From NCBI GenBank assembly GCA_964447285.1, contig CAYURO010000022.1, positions 1-64,000 on the forward strand: DNA of 64,000 nucleotides. Reading direction: 5' to 3'. Below, in pieces: positions 17,891 to 25,539 of the stretch (positions are counted from its first letter, which is position 1; every line of letters starts with the position of its first letter). The notes beneath the pieces were generated by a model. The model did not search any database, had not been told where the DNA came from, and saw only the letters and a program-made list of their open reading frames with translations. This DNA is from CAJBNH01 sp964447285. Lineage in GTDB: Bacteria; Myxococcota_A; UBA9042. The position numbers were made by a program, and so were the translations under genes.

Positions 17891-19855
17891 CTACTCGTGC
17901 AGGAAGGCAGCCGGCACGCGCGCGCCGTTCTGCAGGAAGTTCTTCACGCCGATGTCCATGTCGGTGGTCGCGCGGCACCGTCCGAACCCCTGCGTCTCGA
18001 CGACCAGCCCCTCTGCAAGCGGCAGCGACAGGCCCCGCCGCACCACGTCGACCAGAATCTCGTCGATCGCCAGCGACCGGTGGCCCAGCTCGACCTTGGC
18101 CAGCTGCGTCGGGACCGCGATGGGGGCCGGATCGACCGTGCGCAGGGTGACCTCGCCCGCCAGATGGCGCTGCAGCAGGTGAGTGGCTTCGGCCCGGACA
18201 TCCTTGGCCGGTGCGCCGCGCGCCCACCCCCACGCGCAGGCTTCGGCGGCACCGATGGGCGAGCCGGTGCGCAGCAGCTGCAAGGCGCGCTCGACCCCGA
18301 TCAGGCGCGGCAGCCGCTGCGTACCGCCGTACCCCGGAATCAGACCCAAATTCACTTCTGGCTGCCCCAGCACCAGTCGGCGCCCGACGACACGCGCGTG
18401 GCAGGCCATCGCCAGCTCGCAGCCGCCGCCCAGCACGGGGCCGTCCAGCGCTGCGACGACGGGCTTGGACAACTGCCCAATGCCATTGAGGATCGCGTGT
18501 CCCGGGTCGCAATAGCGCTGACAAGCCGCGGGGTCCGGCAGCGCCGCCAGCTCGCCGATGTCGGCGCCAGCCAGGGCGCCGTCGAAGCTGGTCAGGACGA
18601 TGCCACGCACCGCAGCATCGGCGTCGAGTCCGCGCAAGCACGCCCCGATCTCGGCCAAGGTGCTGGTCGACAAGGCGTTGCGGACCTCAGGGCGGCGGAC
18701 GGCGACGGTGGCGATGCCGTTGTCGGCGGTGACCACCAAGTGGCGGAAGAAGGTGTGCGGCCGCTTGGCAGCGATGCTCGCAGGCACGTCGAACCCGGCA
18801 AAGCGCGCCGCGTAGCGGGTGCAGATGTCGTGCACGTGGTCGGCACCCAACGTCGCGATGACGTCCAACAGCCCGTCGCGGAAGCCCAACGCCATGCGCG
18901 TCAGCCAGTTCAGGTCCGACGGGTCGCAGATGCCCTGGTCCGCCACCCACGCGGTTCGCCCCAACAGCACGGCGAGAATACGGTCGCGGATCTCAGCTTC
19001 GACTTGCGGCGCGCAGGGTTCGACCGTCCGCCGACCGCCGGGATGCCATGCGTCGTTGCCGCGCTGCGTGAAGATCGGCGGCGGCTGGAACCATGCGCTG
19101 CCGGTCGGGGCGTCGCGCATCATCTCCAGGCAATGCACGTTCAGCAGGTTGCCGCGCGTCAGGTCCATCACACGGAACGGTCCGCCGCCGCCCACCGCCT
19201 CATCGACCACCTTGTCGACCTGCGAGGGAGCGGCGAGACCTTCGGCGACGATGCGGGCGGCCTCGGCACAGTAGTTCACGAAGATGTCGTCGGCGGCGAA
19301 ACAGGCGACGTCGGTCGTAACAATCGGAACTTTGCCTAGCTGTTTCAGCGTGTTGAGCATCCGCTCGCCCAGCGCTTCGTCGCCCGAGAGCACGACCTCG
19401 ATGGGCAGCGCCCGCCAGGCGGGAAAGAACGGATGGTTCACAAAGCAGCGCTCGGGGTGTTTGGCCTCTGCGGCGATCTGTGCGCGCGGGATGCCCGAAG
19501 TCGCAAATCCGATCAGGCAGTCGCGGTCCACGATCTCTTCCAGCCGCGCCAGGACCTGCTTCTTGACGCGCAGGTTCTCGGACGCTGCCTCCAGCACGTA
19601 ACTGCAGCGGGCGAGATCGGCGACGTCGGTGGTGGTGATCAGGTTGTCGAGGAGCCCGTCGCCCTCCTTGACGCCCAGCTTGCCGCGCGCAACCGCCTTG
19701 ACGACGTAACCCTGGATGCGCGCTCGGCCCTTGCCCAGAGCCGCCGCATCGATGTCCTGCAGCACGACTGAGCCGCCGCCTTTGGCGACTGCGGTCAAGA
19801 AGCCGTACGCGAGGTCGGGGCCGATGGACCCGGAACCGATGACGCCGACGTGCAT
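17891..19855 (-). CDS. 3-Hydroxyacyl-CoA dehydrogenase / enoyl-CoA hydratase fusion
   Basis: This is a two-domain beta-oxidation enzyme of 654 residues. Residues 1 to about 390 are a 3-hydroxyacyl-CoA dehydrogenase with the NAD-binding GVIGSGSIGPDLAYGF, catalytic His in FVNHPFFPAW and Glu in LPIEVV, and a duplicated C-terminal helical part. Residues of about 395-640 are a crotonase with both catalytic glutamates (GGGCELAMA and QPEVNLGLIPGYGGTQ). The domain order is the reverse of FadB/FadJ and resembles FadN-type proteins. AGGAGG precedes the ATG. As the first gene after an operator (19932-19949) it probably leads the operon. Expected roles are 3-hydroxypimelyl-CoA oxidation, crotonyl-CoA hydration and 3-hydroxybutyryl-CoA oxidation. 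Confidence 0.85.
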   Translation of the reverse strand: MHVGVIGSGSIGPDLAYGFLTAVAKGGGSVVLQDIDAAALGKGRARIQGYVVKAVARGKLGVKEGDGLLDNLITTTDVADLARCSYVLEAASENLRVKKQVLARLEEIVDRDCLIGFATSGIPRAQIAAEAKHPERCFVNHPFFPAWRALPIEVVLSGDEALGERMLNTLKQLGKVPIVTTDVACFAADDIFVNYCAEAARIVAEGLAAPSQVDKVVDEAVGGGGPFRVMDLTRGNLLNVHCLEMMRDAPTGSAWFQPPPIFTQRGNDAWHPGGRRTVEPCAPQVEAEIRDRILAVLLGRTAWVADQGICDPSDLNWLTRMALGFRDGLLDVIATLGADHVHDICTRYAARFAGFDVPASIAAKRPHTFFRHLVVTADNGIATVAVRRPEVRNALSTSTLAEIGACLRGLDADAAVRGIVLTSFDGALAGADIGELAALPDPAACQRYCDPGHAILNGIGQLSKPVVAALDGPVLGGGCELAMACHARVVGRRLVLGQPEVNLGLIPGYGGTQRLPRLIGVERALQLLRTGSPIGAAEACAWGWARGAPAKDVRAEATHLLQRHLAGEVTLRTVDPAPIAVPTQLAKVELGHRSLAIDEILVDVVRRGLSLPLAEGLVVETQGFGRCRATTDMDIGVKNFLQNGARVPAAFLHE

Positions 19856-19931
19856 GGGAAGGCCTCCTGACAGGGAGCGGGCGGGGAATGGGCGGGGAAC
19901 GGGCGAGGGAACGATCGGCGACCAAAACGCG

Positions 19932-19949
19932 ACCGAACGAACGTTCGGT
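19932..19949. promoter_or_regulatory. Inverted-repeat operator, TetR type, upstream of the ring-degradation operon
   Basis: ACCGAAC (19932-19938) and GTTCGGT (19943-19949) are perfect inverted arms around GAAC. The 22-nt stretch from 19931 matches the site at 28590 at 20 of 22 positions. It lies 77 bp before the start of the dehydrogenase/hydratase fusion, in a 211-bp gap that must hold the promoter of the 12.5-kb operon. Assignment to the TetR encoded at 27821 is inference from the shared site beside tetR. Confidence 0.7.
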
Positions 19950-20066
19950 AGGCTAGCGGAGGGGGACGTAGAGTCAATGGGGACATGACGTCTCCGAGCG
20001 GGTCGTGACGGAGGCGTGACAAGTTGGGGGGGGGCGTTGCGTCGGTCTTGGCCGACCCGAGCGGCG

Positions 20067-21134
20067 CTACGGCACCAGAACCGCCCGCTCAGCCAGGCCG
20101 CCGTGATGGGCGGCGTCGAGCACTGCGTTGGCCTCTGCCAGCGGGTAGCGCTTGACCAGAGGGGCGACACGCAAGCGACCGTCGGCGATCCACTCCAGAA
20201 TCTGCGGATACAGCGCCGGGTCACAGCCCCAGTTGCCGCGCACGGTGGCGTCGAAGGCCATCAGGTTCGACAGTCGCACCTCCACCTTGTCCATCGTGAA
20301 GCCGACGATCGCCAGATAGGCGCCGTGGTTCAGGGAGTTGAATGCGGTCGCCTGACCTGCGGCGGTACCTGAAGTCTCGAAGATCTTCCACCGCATCGAC
20401 GGCGCGCCGACCGCCTTGGCCGCCGCGCGGACCGCGTCCTTGACGGCGCGCTCGTCCATGCCGCGCACGTTGATCACCGCCGACGCGCCGAACTCCCGCG
20501 CTTGGGCGAGCTTGCCGTCGTCCACATCCAACGCCACCACTTGGGCACCCGCTGCTGCCGCGACCTGAACGCAGTGGATACCGATGCCGCCTGCGCCGAC
20601 CACCAGCGCGAAGTCCCCGGGCTTCACGGCTGCCCGCTGCACCGACATGAAGGGCGTGCTGACCGCATCGGCGACGACGGAAAGCTGCCACAACTTGTGA
20701 CGTTCCAAGACCCTGGGTGGCACCGGGCACAGCCAGCGCGCGGGCACGACCACGTGTGTCGCAAAGCCACCGTGACGGTCGTTGCCGGGCATCAGCTGCG
20801 ACCGGCAGATGGTGGCGTGGCCCGAACGGCAAGGGTCGCACTCGCCGCACGGCAAGACCGCGGGCACAACGACAGGCCGGCCGACGAGCGAATCATCCAC
20901 ACCTGCGCCGACTTGCAGCACGGTGCCTGCGACCTCGTGGCCCAACACCAATGGCAACGCCGCGCGCGTCTTGACGCCCATGTGCAGAAACGAGACGTCG
21001 GTGTGGCAGACGCCGCAGCCCGCGACTTGCACCAATGCGTCGCCGGGCGGCAGGTCGCCCACTTCGTAGGACCGCCACTCCAGCGGCACTCCGGGGGCGG
21101 TCATCATCCAGCCGCTGACAGTCGTGGGGGACAT
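20067..21134 (-). CDS. had: 6-Hydroxycyclohex-1-ene-1-carbonyl-CoA dehydrogenase
   Basis: This zinc-type medium-chain alcohol dehydrogenase oxidises 6-hydroxycyclohex-1-ene-1-carbonyl-CoA to the 6-oxo compound with NAD+, between the Dch and Oah steps. It has 355 residues. Visible are the catalytic zinc ligand region CGVCHTDVSFLH with GHEVAGTV, the structural zinc knuckle CGECDPCRSGHATIC, and the dinucleotide loop VVGAGGIGIHCVQVA. Segments such as LMPGNDRHGGFATHVVVPA resemble described Had enzymes. TGAGGAG precedes the ATG. It is in the upstream transcription block with the CoA ligase, before the operator at 19932, so the linear pathway is split over two blocks. Confidence 0.9.
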   Translation of the reverse strand: MSPTTVSGWMMTAPGVPLEWRSYEVGDLPPGDALVQVAGCGVCHTDVSFLHMGVKTRAALPLVLGHEVAGTVLQVGAGVDDSLVGRPVVVPAVLPCGECDPCRSGHATICRSQLMPGNDRHGGFATHVVVPARWLCPVPPRVLERHKLWQLSVVADAVSTPFMSVQRAAVKPGDFALVVGAGGIGIHCVQVAAAAGAQVVALDVDDGKLAQAREFGASAVINVRGMDERAVKDAVRAAAKAVGAPSMRWKIFETSGTAAGQATAFNSLNHGAYLAIVGFTMDKVEVRLSNLMAFDATVRGNWGCDPALYPQILEWIADGRLRVAPLVKRYPLAEANAVLDAAHHGGLAERAVLVP

Positions 21135-21143
21135 GGTGACTCC

Positions 21144-22694
21144 TCAGGTGTGGCGCTGGCGCAGCTCGCGGTGTTGGATCTTGCCGGTCGCGGTGCGCGG
21201 CATCTGCGCGTCTTCGATGAACAGGATGCGTTTGGGGCACTTGTAGCCGGCCAGTTGCGGGCGGACGTGGCTGATCAGCTCGGCTTCCGTGGCGGAGGTT
21301 CCGGGGCGCAGGACAATGACGCCAGTGACCGCCTCGCCCCACTTGTCGTCCGTCGTGCCGATGACGGCGGCGTCCTTGACCGCCGGGTGCGTGACCAGCA
21401 GCTGCTCGACCTCAGAAGGGAAGACCTTCTCGCCGCCCGTGATGATCACATTCGATTTGCGATCCACCAGGTTGTAGTAGCCGTCGGCATCGCGTCGCGC
21501 CAGATCGCCGGCCGTGCAGTACGCGCCGTCAAAGGCCGCTGCGGAGGCTTGCGGGTCGTTCCAGTAGCCGTCGAAGGTAGTCGGGGCGCACGAGAAGACC
21601 TCGCCGACCTCGCCGTCGGGCACTTCGCGTCGGTCGCCGTCAAGCAGGCGGATGCGGGCACTGCCCACGACCTCGCGGCCGATGCTGCCCAGCTTGGTGA
21701 ACTGGTCCTCGGGCCTCAGCAAGGTGACGAGACCGGCTTCGGTGGAGCCATACGCCTCAAACAGCACCGAGTTGCGAAACCACTGCATGATCGCCAGCTT
21801 GGTCTCACTGCGCGCGGGTGCCGACGAGACCAGCAGCTTGCCGATGCAGGACACGTCGAAGCGTTCACGGGTCTCTGCCGGCAACCCCAGCATCATGATG
21901 TAGTGGGTGGGGGTCAGCGACGTGAAGGTGATCCGCTGGGTGGCCAGCGTCTCGAGCATGTGCGCCGGGTCGAAGCTCGCGCGGTCGTAGATGCAGGTGG
22001 TGGCGCCCAGCCAGGTGAACACAAAGCCGTAGAACACCGAGTTGACGTGGGCAAGCGGCATGACGCACAAGCCCTTGTCGTTGCGAGAGAATCCGAACTC
22101 GATCGCGTTCATCTGCCAGAATTGCGCGTAGCTGCCGTGGCTGCGGATGGCGCCCTTGGGTCGGCCGGTGGTGCCTGACGTGTACATCAGCGTCCAGGTG
22201 TCTTCCGGCTGTACCGCAACGGTCGGCTCGGCGTCGCTGGCGCTGGAACACAGGACCTCAAAGTCCAGCCAGCCCGCAATCGGCTCGCTGCCGCCGATAC
22301 GGACCAGCGCGCCGGAGGCCAGACCCAGCTCGCTGCGGTCGGCATCGATCACCGCACACAACACCGCGTCCACGAACAGGATCTTCGCGCCTGAGTGCTG
22401 CACCTGATAGACGACCTCGGGACCGGCGAGGCGAAAGTTCACGGGGACAGCTACCGCGCCGTTCTTGGCGCAGGCGGTGTAAAAGAGCAGCCACTCCAAG
22501 CGGTTGAAGGCGTACATCGCCACGCGGTCGCCCTTGCGCACGCCGTGGTCGGTCATCGCATTGGCCAAGCGGCACGCCTGCGCGTTCCAGTCGCGGTACG
22601 TCAGACTGCGGGTCAAGTCGCACGCGGCGATCTTGTCCGGGACCAACGCGGCGTGCGAGGCCAGCACTTGGCCGACGTGCAGGACTTTGCTCAT
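21144..22694 (-). CDS. AMP-forming acyl-CoA ligase, probably for an aromatic or alicyclic acid
   Basis: This adenylate-forming enzyme has 516 residues. The P-loop-like motif is MYTSGTTGRPKGAIRSH, the A5 region EAYGSTEAG, the hinge VDRKSNVIITGGEKVFPSEV and the C-terminal Lys region PRTATGKIQHREL, all intact. It activates a carboxylic acid to its CoA thioester. It is the only such ligase in the island, so benzoate, 4-hydroxybenzoate or a 2-hydroxyacid for the neighbouring dehydratase-like module are all possible; the sequence does not decide. The ATG overlaps the previous stop (ATGA), tying it to the activase and dehydratase genes rather than to had, 9 bp downstream. Confidence 0.82.
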   Translation of the reverse strand: MSKVLHVGQVLASHAALVPDKIAACDLTRSLTYRDWNAQACRLANAMTDHGVRKGDRVAMYAFNRLEWLLFYTACAKNGAVAVPVNFRLAGPEVVYQVQHSGAKILFVDAVLCAVIDADRSELGLASGALVRIGGSEPIAGWLDFEVLCSSASDAEPTVAVQPEDTWTLMYTSGTTGRPKGAIRSHGSYAQFWQMNAIEFGFSRNDKGLCVMPLAHVNSVFYGFVFTWLGATTCIYDRASFDPAHMLETLATQRITFTSLTPTHYIMMLGLPAETRERFDVSCIGKLLVSSAPARSETKLAIMQWFRNSVLFEAYGSTEAGLVTLLRPEDQFTKLGSIGREVVGSARIRLLDGDRREVPDGEVGEVFSCAPTTFDGYWNDPQASAAAFDGAYCTAGDLARRDADGYYNLVDRKSNVIITGGEKVFPSEVEQLLVTHPAVKDAAVIGTTDDKWGEAVTGVIVLRPGTSATEAELISHVRPQLAGYKCPKRILFIEDAQMPRTATGKIQHRELRQRHT

Positions 22695-23518
22695 GACTCC
22701 GCGTCCTTCAGCGTGCCGTCGACGGGCCTGTCGCCTTCGGATCGGGCCCACAACGCGATGCCAAGCGCGCCGATGCCTTGGGCCTGCGGGGGCACGAAGA
22801 CCGTGGTCTGCAGCTTCTCCTCCAGCAGCGCCACGACGCTGGGATGGAAGCCGACAACGCCGCCCGTGGCGACAACGGGACCCGTGATGCGCTCCATCTC
22901 CAGCACGCGCTTCACGACCGACCGGTAGGCGGCGTGTGCCAGATCGGCGGCGCGCTTGCCCTGACGGATGTAGCCAAGCACCTCTGTGCCTGCGAACACA
23001 GTGCAGAAGCTGGAGATCTCGAAAAGTTCAGTGTGGGTGGCCTCGAGTGCCGGCAGGCCCTCGATGGGGACGCCCAAGCGCAAGGCGATTTCCTCCAGAA
23101 AAGCGCCGGTGCCTGCCGCGCACTTGCGGTTCATCTTGTGCGCGATGCGTCGGCCGTTTGCGTCGATGCGAATGACCTTGGCGTCCTGGCCGCCGATGTC
23201 GATCACGGTGAACGGGCCGGGGTGGTGGTGCATCGCGCCGCGTGCGTGGCTGTCGAGCTCGGTACGTGTGCCGTCGACAAAGGGAATCGCGTGCCGCCCG
23301 AAGCCGGTGGACCAGATGGTGGCGAGATCGCTGCGGTCGAGGCCAGCGTCTTGCAGCGCCGCCGCCAACGCGCGTTCGGCCGCCCCGACCAGGTCCGCGC
23401 CGGTGCGAACCACGCCCGAGCCGACGATCCGGGCGTCGCCATCGACGACGACCGCCTTGGTGTTCCACGAACCGGAGTCGATGCCGGCAAAGTAGCGGCG
23501 TGCGTCGTTCATGGCCAT
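22691..23518 (-). CDS. BcrA/D-HgdC family ATPase (activase), second module
   Basis: This ASKHA-fold activator has 275 residues. It has the phosphate loop AGIDSGSWNTKAVVVD, VIDIGGQDAKVIRIDANG, and both cluster cysteines in NRKCAAGTGAFLEEI and SSFCTVFAGTEV, then VVATGGVVGFHP. Such activases use ATP to push one low-potential electron into a partner of the dehydratase/BCR family. The start overlaps the upstream stop (TAATG); an alternative ATG lies two codons later. It is one of two activases in this module, separate from bcrA and bcrD. Having two different activases is BCR-like, since typical dehydratases use a homodimer of one. Confidence 0.88.
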   Translation of the reverse strand: MAMNDARRYFAGIDSGSWNTKAVVVDGDARIVGSGVVRTGADLVGAAERALAAALQDAGLDRSDLATIWSTGFGRHAIPFVDGTRTELDSHARGAMHHHPGPFTVIDIGGQDAKVIRIDANGRRIAHKMNRKCAAGTGAFLEEIALRLGVPIEGLPALEATHTELFEISSFCTVFAGTEVLGYIRQGKRAADLAHAAYRSVVKRVLEMERITGPVVATGGVVGFHPSVVALLEEKLQTTVFVPPQAQGIGALGIALWARSEGDRPVDGTLKDAES

Positions 23519-24735
23519 TACCCCTGCGCCAGCTGTTCGACGAAGCCCTCGATGCTGGTGTGCGCCTGTTCGTCGGACCAGCAGCGCAAGTCGTTCAGGT
23601 CGCCGTCGAGCACCAGCACCGGCACGCCGCCGTCGTCCCGCAGCCGTCGCGGCAACCCAAAGCGGCTGTTCGAGTTGTTGGGGCAGGTCCGCGCATCGTG
23701 GAAGACCACGCCGTCCAAGCCGAATTGCTCGACCATGCGTTGCAGGTAGGCTTGCTTGGGGTCCTCGGACCGGGCGATGAAGAGCTCGAGCGACGCCCGC
23801 GCCATCGACCGGATCGGGTCCGCAGGGTCCAAGGCGTCGAACACCCAGCTGTTGCAGTAGGTCGAGGCCACGACACTCGTACGCAAGCTCTCGAACAGCT
23901 TGGACAACTCTCGCAGGCGGCCCCACACCGGCAAGCCGTCCCAGTAGACGCGGTGCGCCTCGCGCTCGATGCCGCCGACGCCAGCGCGGACGCGGTCAGC
24001 CAGCTCATTCACCAAAAGTCCATAGTAGTCACAGGCTTCCGTAGTCCCGCGCAGGACGACCGCGGGCCCCATCTGAATCGTGGCGTCGAAGAAGCCCATC
24101 GGTGCCGGGCGGGCGCTGGACAACCCGAGACACTGGCCCCACAGCTCACTGCAGGTCTTGGAGCGCTGCACGGCGGATTCCAACTCCCCAGCTTCCAACC
24201 GCTTTCCGGCCACGGCTTCGAGCGGCGGGACCAAGGCCTCGATCTGGCGGGCCACGGCGTCGACCATCACGTCGGTGACCTCACCCACGTCGCGAAACGA
24301 GGTGATGCCGATGACGGGCACCTGCCAGACCCGGCCGTAGAACTCGAACCAGTCGCGCACTTCCCTGCACTGGTTGGTGTTGTAGACCAGGACATCGGCG
24401 CGCGGGGCGGACTTCAAACCATAGCGTTCAAGCGGGGTTTTGCCCATCAGGTGCGAGCCGATGTCGCTTGTCAGGTACGAGCAGATGTCGGGCGAGTAGC
24501 CTTCGGCGTGGGCGCGCGCCATCGTCTCGTTGGCCATGCGACTCGCACCCAGCAGGGCACCGTGGTTCTCGGGGAAGAAGACCTCGAAGCCCAGCGCCCG
24601 CAGCAGCTCTACCGGGCCTACGCTGGTGCACCAAGCGACCGGCGCCGTTCGCTCGCGGGCCGCTCGGTCAAGCCCGGTAAAGTGTCCTGCCATCAGGTCT
24701 TTCAGGCGGGCGCTGCAGGCAAGCGGCCGGCTCAT
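23518..24735 (-). CDS. 2-Hydroxyacyl-CoA dehydratase/BCR-family subunit with intact cluster cysteines
   Basis: This 405-residue subunit belongs to the HgdB/FldBC/BcrBC family. Three cysteines stand at the expected cluster-ligand positions: Cys36 (VAWCTSVGPVELLRALGF), Cys85 (YSPDICSYLTSDIG) and Cys351 (HDARTCPNNSNSRFG). It should therefore bind a [4Fe-4S] cluster and act on a CoA ester. The ATG overlaps the stop of the upstream activase (ATGA) and its own stop overlaps the next activase, so the four genes are tightly coupled. It is clearly homologous to the C-terminal domain of the fusion at 25540 and probably pairs with it. The substrate is unknown: either ring reduction or 2-hydroxyacyl-CoA dehydration would fit. 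Confidence 0.85.
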   Translation of the reverse strand: MSRPLACSARLKDLMAGHFTGLDRAARERTAPVAWCTSVGPVELLRALGFEVFFPENHGALLGASRMANETMARAHAEGYSPDICSYLTSDIGSHLMGKTPLERYGLKSAPRADVLVYNTNQCREVRDWFEFYGRVWQVPVIGITSFRDVGEVTDVMVDAVARQIEALVPPLEAVAGKRLEAGELESAVQRSKTCSELWGQCLGLSSARPAPMGFFDATIQMGPAVVLRGTTEACDYYGLLVNELADRVRAGVGGIEREAHRVYWDGLPVWGRLRELSKLFESLRTSVVASTYCNSWVFDALDPADPIRSMARASLELFIARSEDPKQAYLQRMVEQFGLDGVVFHDARTCPNNSNSRFGLPRRLRDDGGVPVLVLDGDLNDLRCWSDEQAHTSIEGFVEQLAQG

Positions 24736-25538
24736 GCCGCCTCCGCGTTCAGGGCGAGGCTGTCGAGCGCCAGCAGGGCGGCACCGAATGCGGCCGTCGA
24801 GGTGGGGTCGGCAAGGACCTGTACCGGGACGCCGGCGCGTTCGCTCAAGGTCGTGATGACCCCGGGAAAGTACTCGCAAACACCGCCGGTCGCGTAGACG
24901 GGGGGATTCAGTACGCCGATCTCCATGATGCGGTCGGCGATCGACTGGATGCTGCCGAGTGCGATCTGTTCGACCGTGTCGCCGTTGCGCAGTCGCTCGA
25001 TGACGTCGACCTCGGCGAACACGGAGCAATAGCTGCCGATCGGCGAGGCGTGGGTGGCGTTCATCGCCAGATCCATCAGCCGGGTCGGGTGCACGCCCAA
25101 GTGGCGGGCGGTGAACATCAGGAACGTGCCGATGCCGACCGCGCACTTGCGCACCGCGCGACTGGAGATGACCTTGCCGGCGCCATCCACCCGGATCACT
25201 TGCGGATCCCGGCCGCCGATGTCGACCAGCGTCATCGCAGTGCCGATGCGGTGAAAAGCAGCGCGAGCGTGGCACTCGGTCTCCGACAAGCTCAGCGACG
25301 CAAGCGGCGCGCACGATGCCGCGAATCCCGTCACGCCGCTGCCCAGCAGGTCGGCCGCCGACACCTTGGCCTCGTCCAGGGCATTGGCGAATGCCTCCTG
25401 AATGCAAGCCTGAAAGTAGCCGCGCGTCGGCACGACCGAGATGCCCGCCACCGTCGCGTCCTCTCGCAGCACCACGACCTTGATCGTCTCGGTTCCCGCG
25501 TCGATGCCCGCCACATAGCCGCCCGTCACTTTGTTCAT
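24732..25538 (-). CDS. BcrD/HgdC family ATPase (activase), second module
   Basis: This second activase of the atypical module has 268 residues: AGIDAGTETIKVVVLRED, LVDIGGRDPQVIRVDGAG, cysteines in VRKCAVGIGTFLMFTA and GSYCSVFAEVDVIERL, then VYATGGVCEYFP. The cluster cysteines are kept, but AVGIGTF departs from the usual AAGTGxF. It is more like BcrD-type subunits than HgdC. The start is one base after the stop of the fusion gene upstream and its end overlaps the dehydratase subunit. It probably forms a heterodimer with the activase at 22691, as BcrA does with BcrD; this is inference. Confidence 0.85.
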   Translation of the reverse strand: MNKVTGGYVAGIDAGTETIKVVVLREDATVAGISVVPTRGYFQACIQEAFANALDEAKVSAADLLGSGVTGFAASCAPLASLSLSETECHARAAFHRIGTAMTLVDIGGRDPQVIRVDGAGKVISSRAVRKCAVGIGTFLMFTARHLGVHPTRLMDLAMNATHASPIGSYCSVFAEVDVIERLRNGDTVEQIALGSIQSIADRIMEIGVLNPPVYATGGVCEYFPGVITTLSERAGVPVQVLADPTSTAAFGAALLALDSLALNAEAA

Positions 25539-25539
25539 G

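Noticed and set aside
20502..22178. Long open frame on the plus strand opposite the had and CoA ligase genes
   Set aside because: It is antisense to genes with clear motifs, has the Arg/His/Gln-rich composition of a high-GC shadow frame and no recognisable domain.
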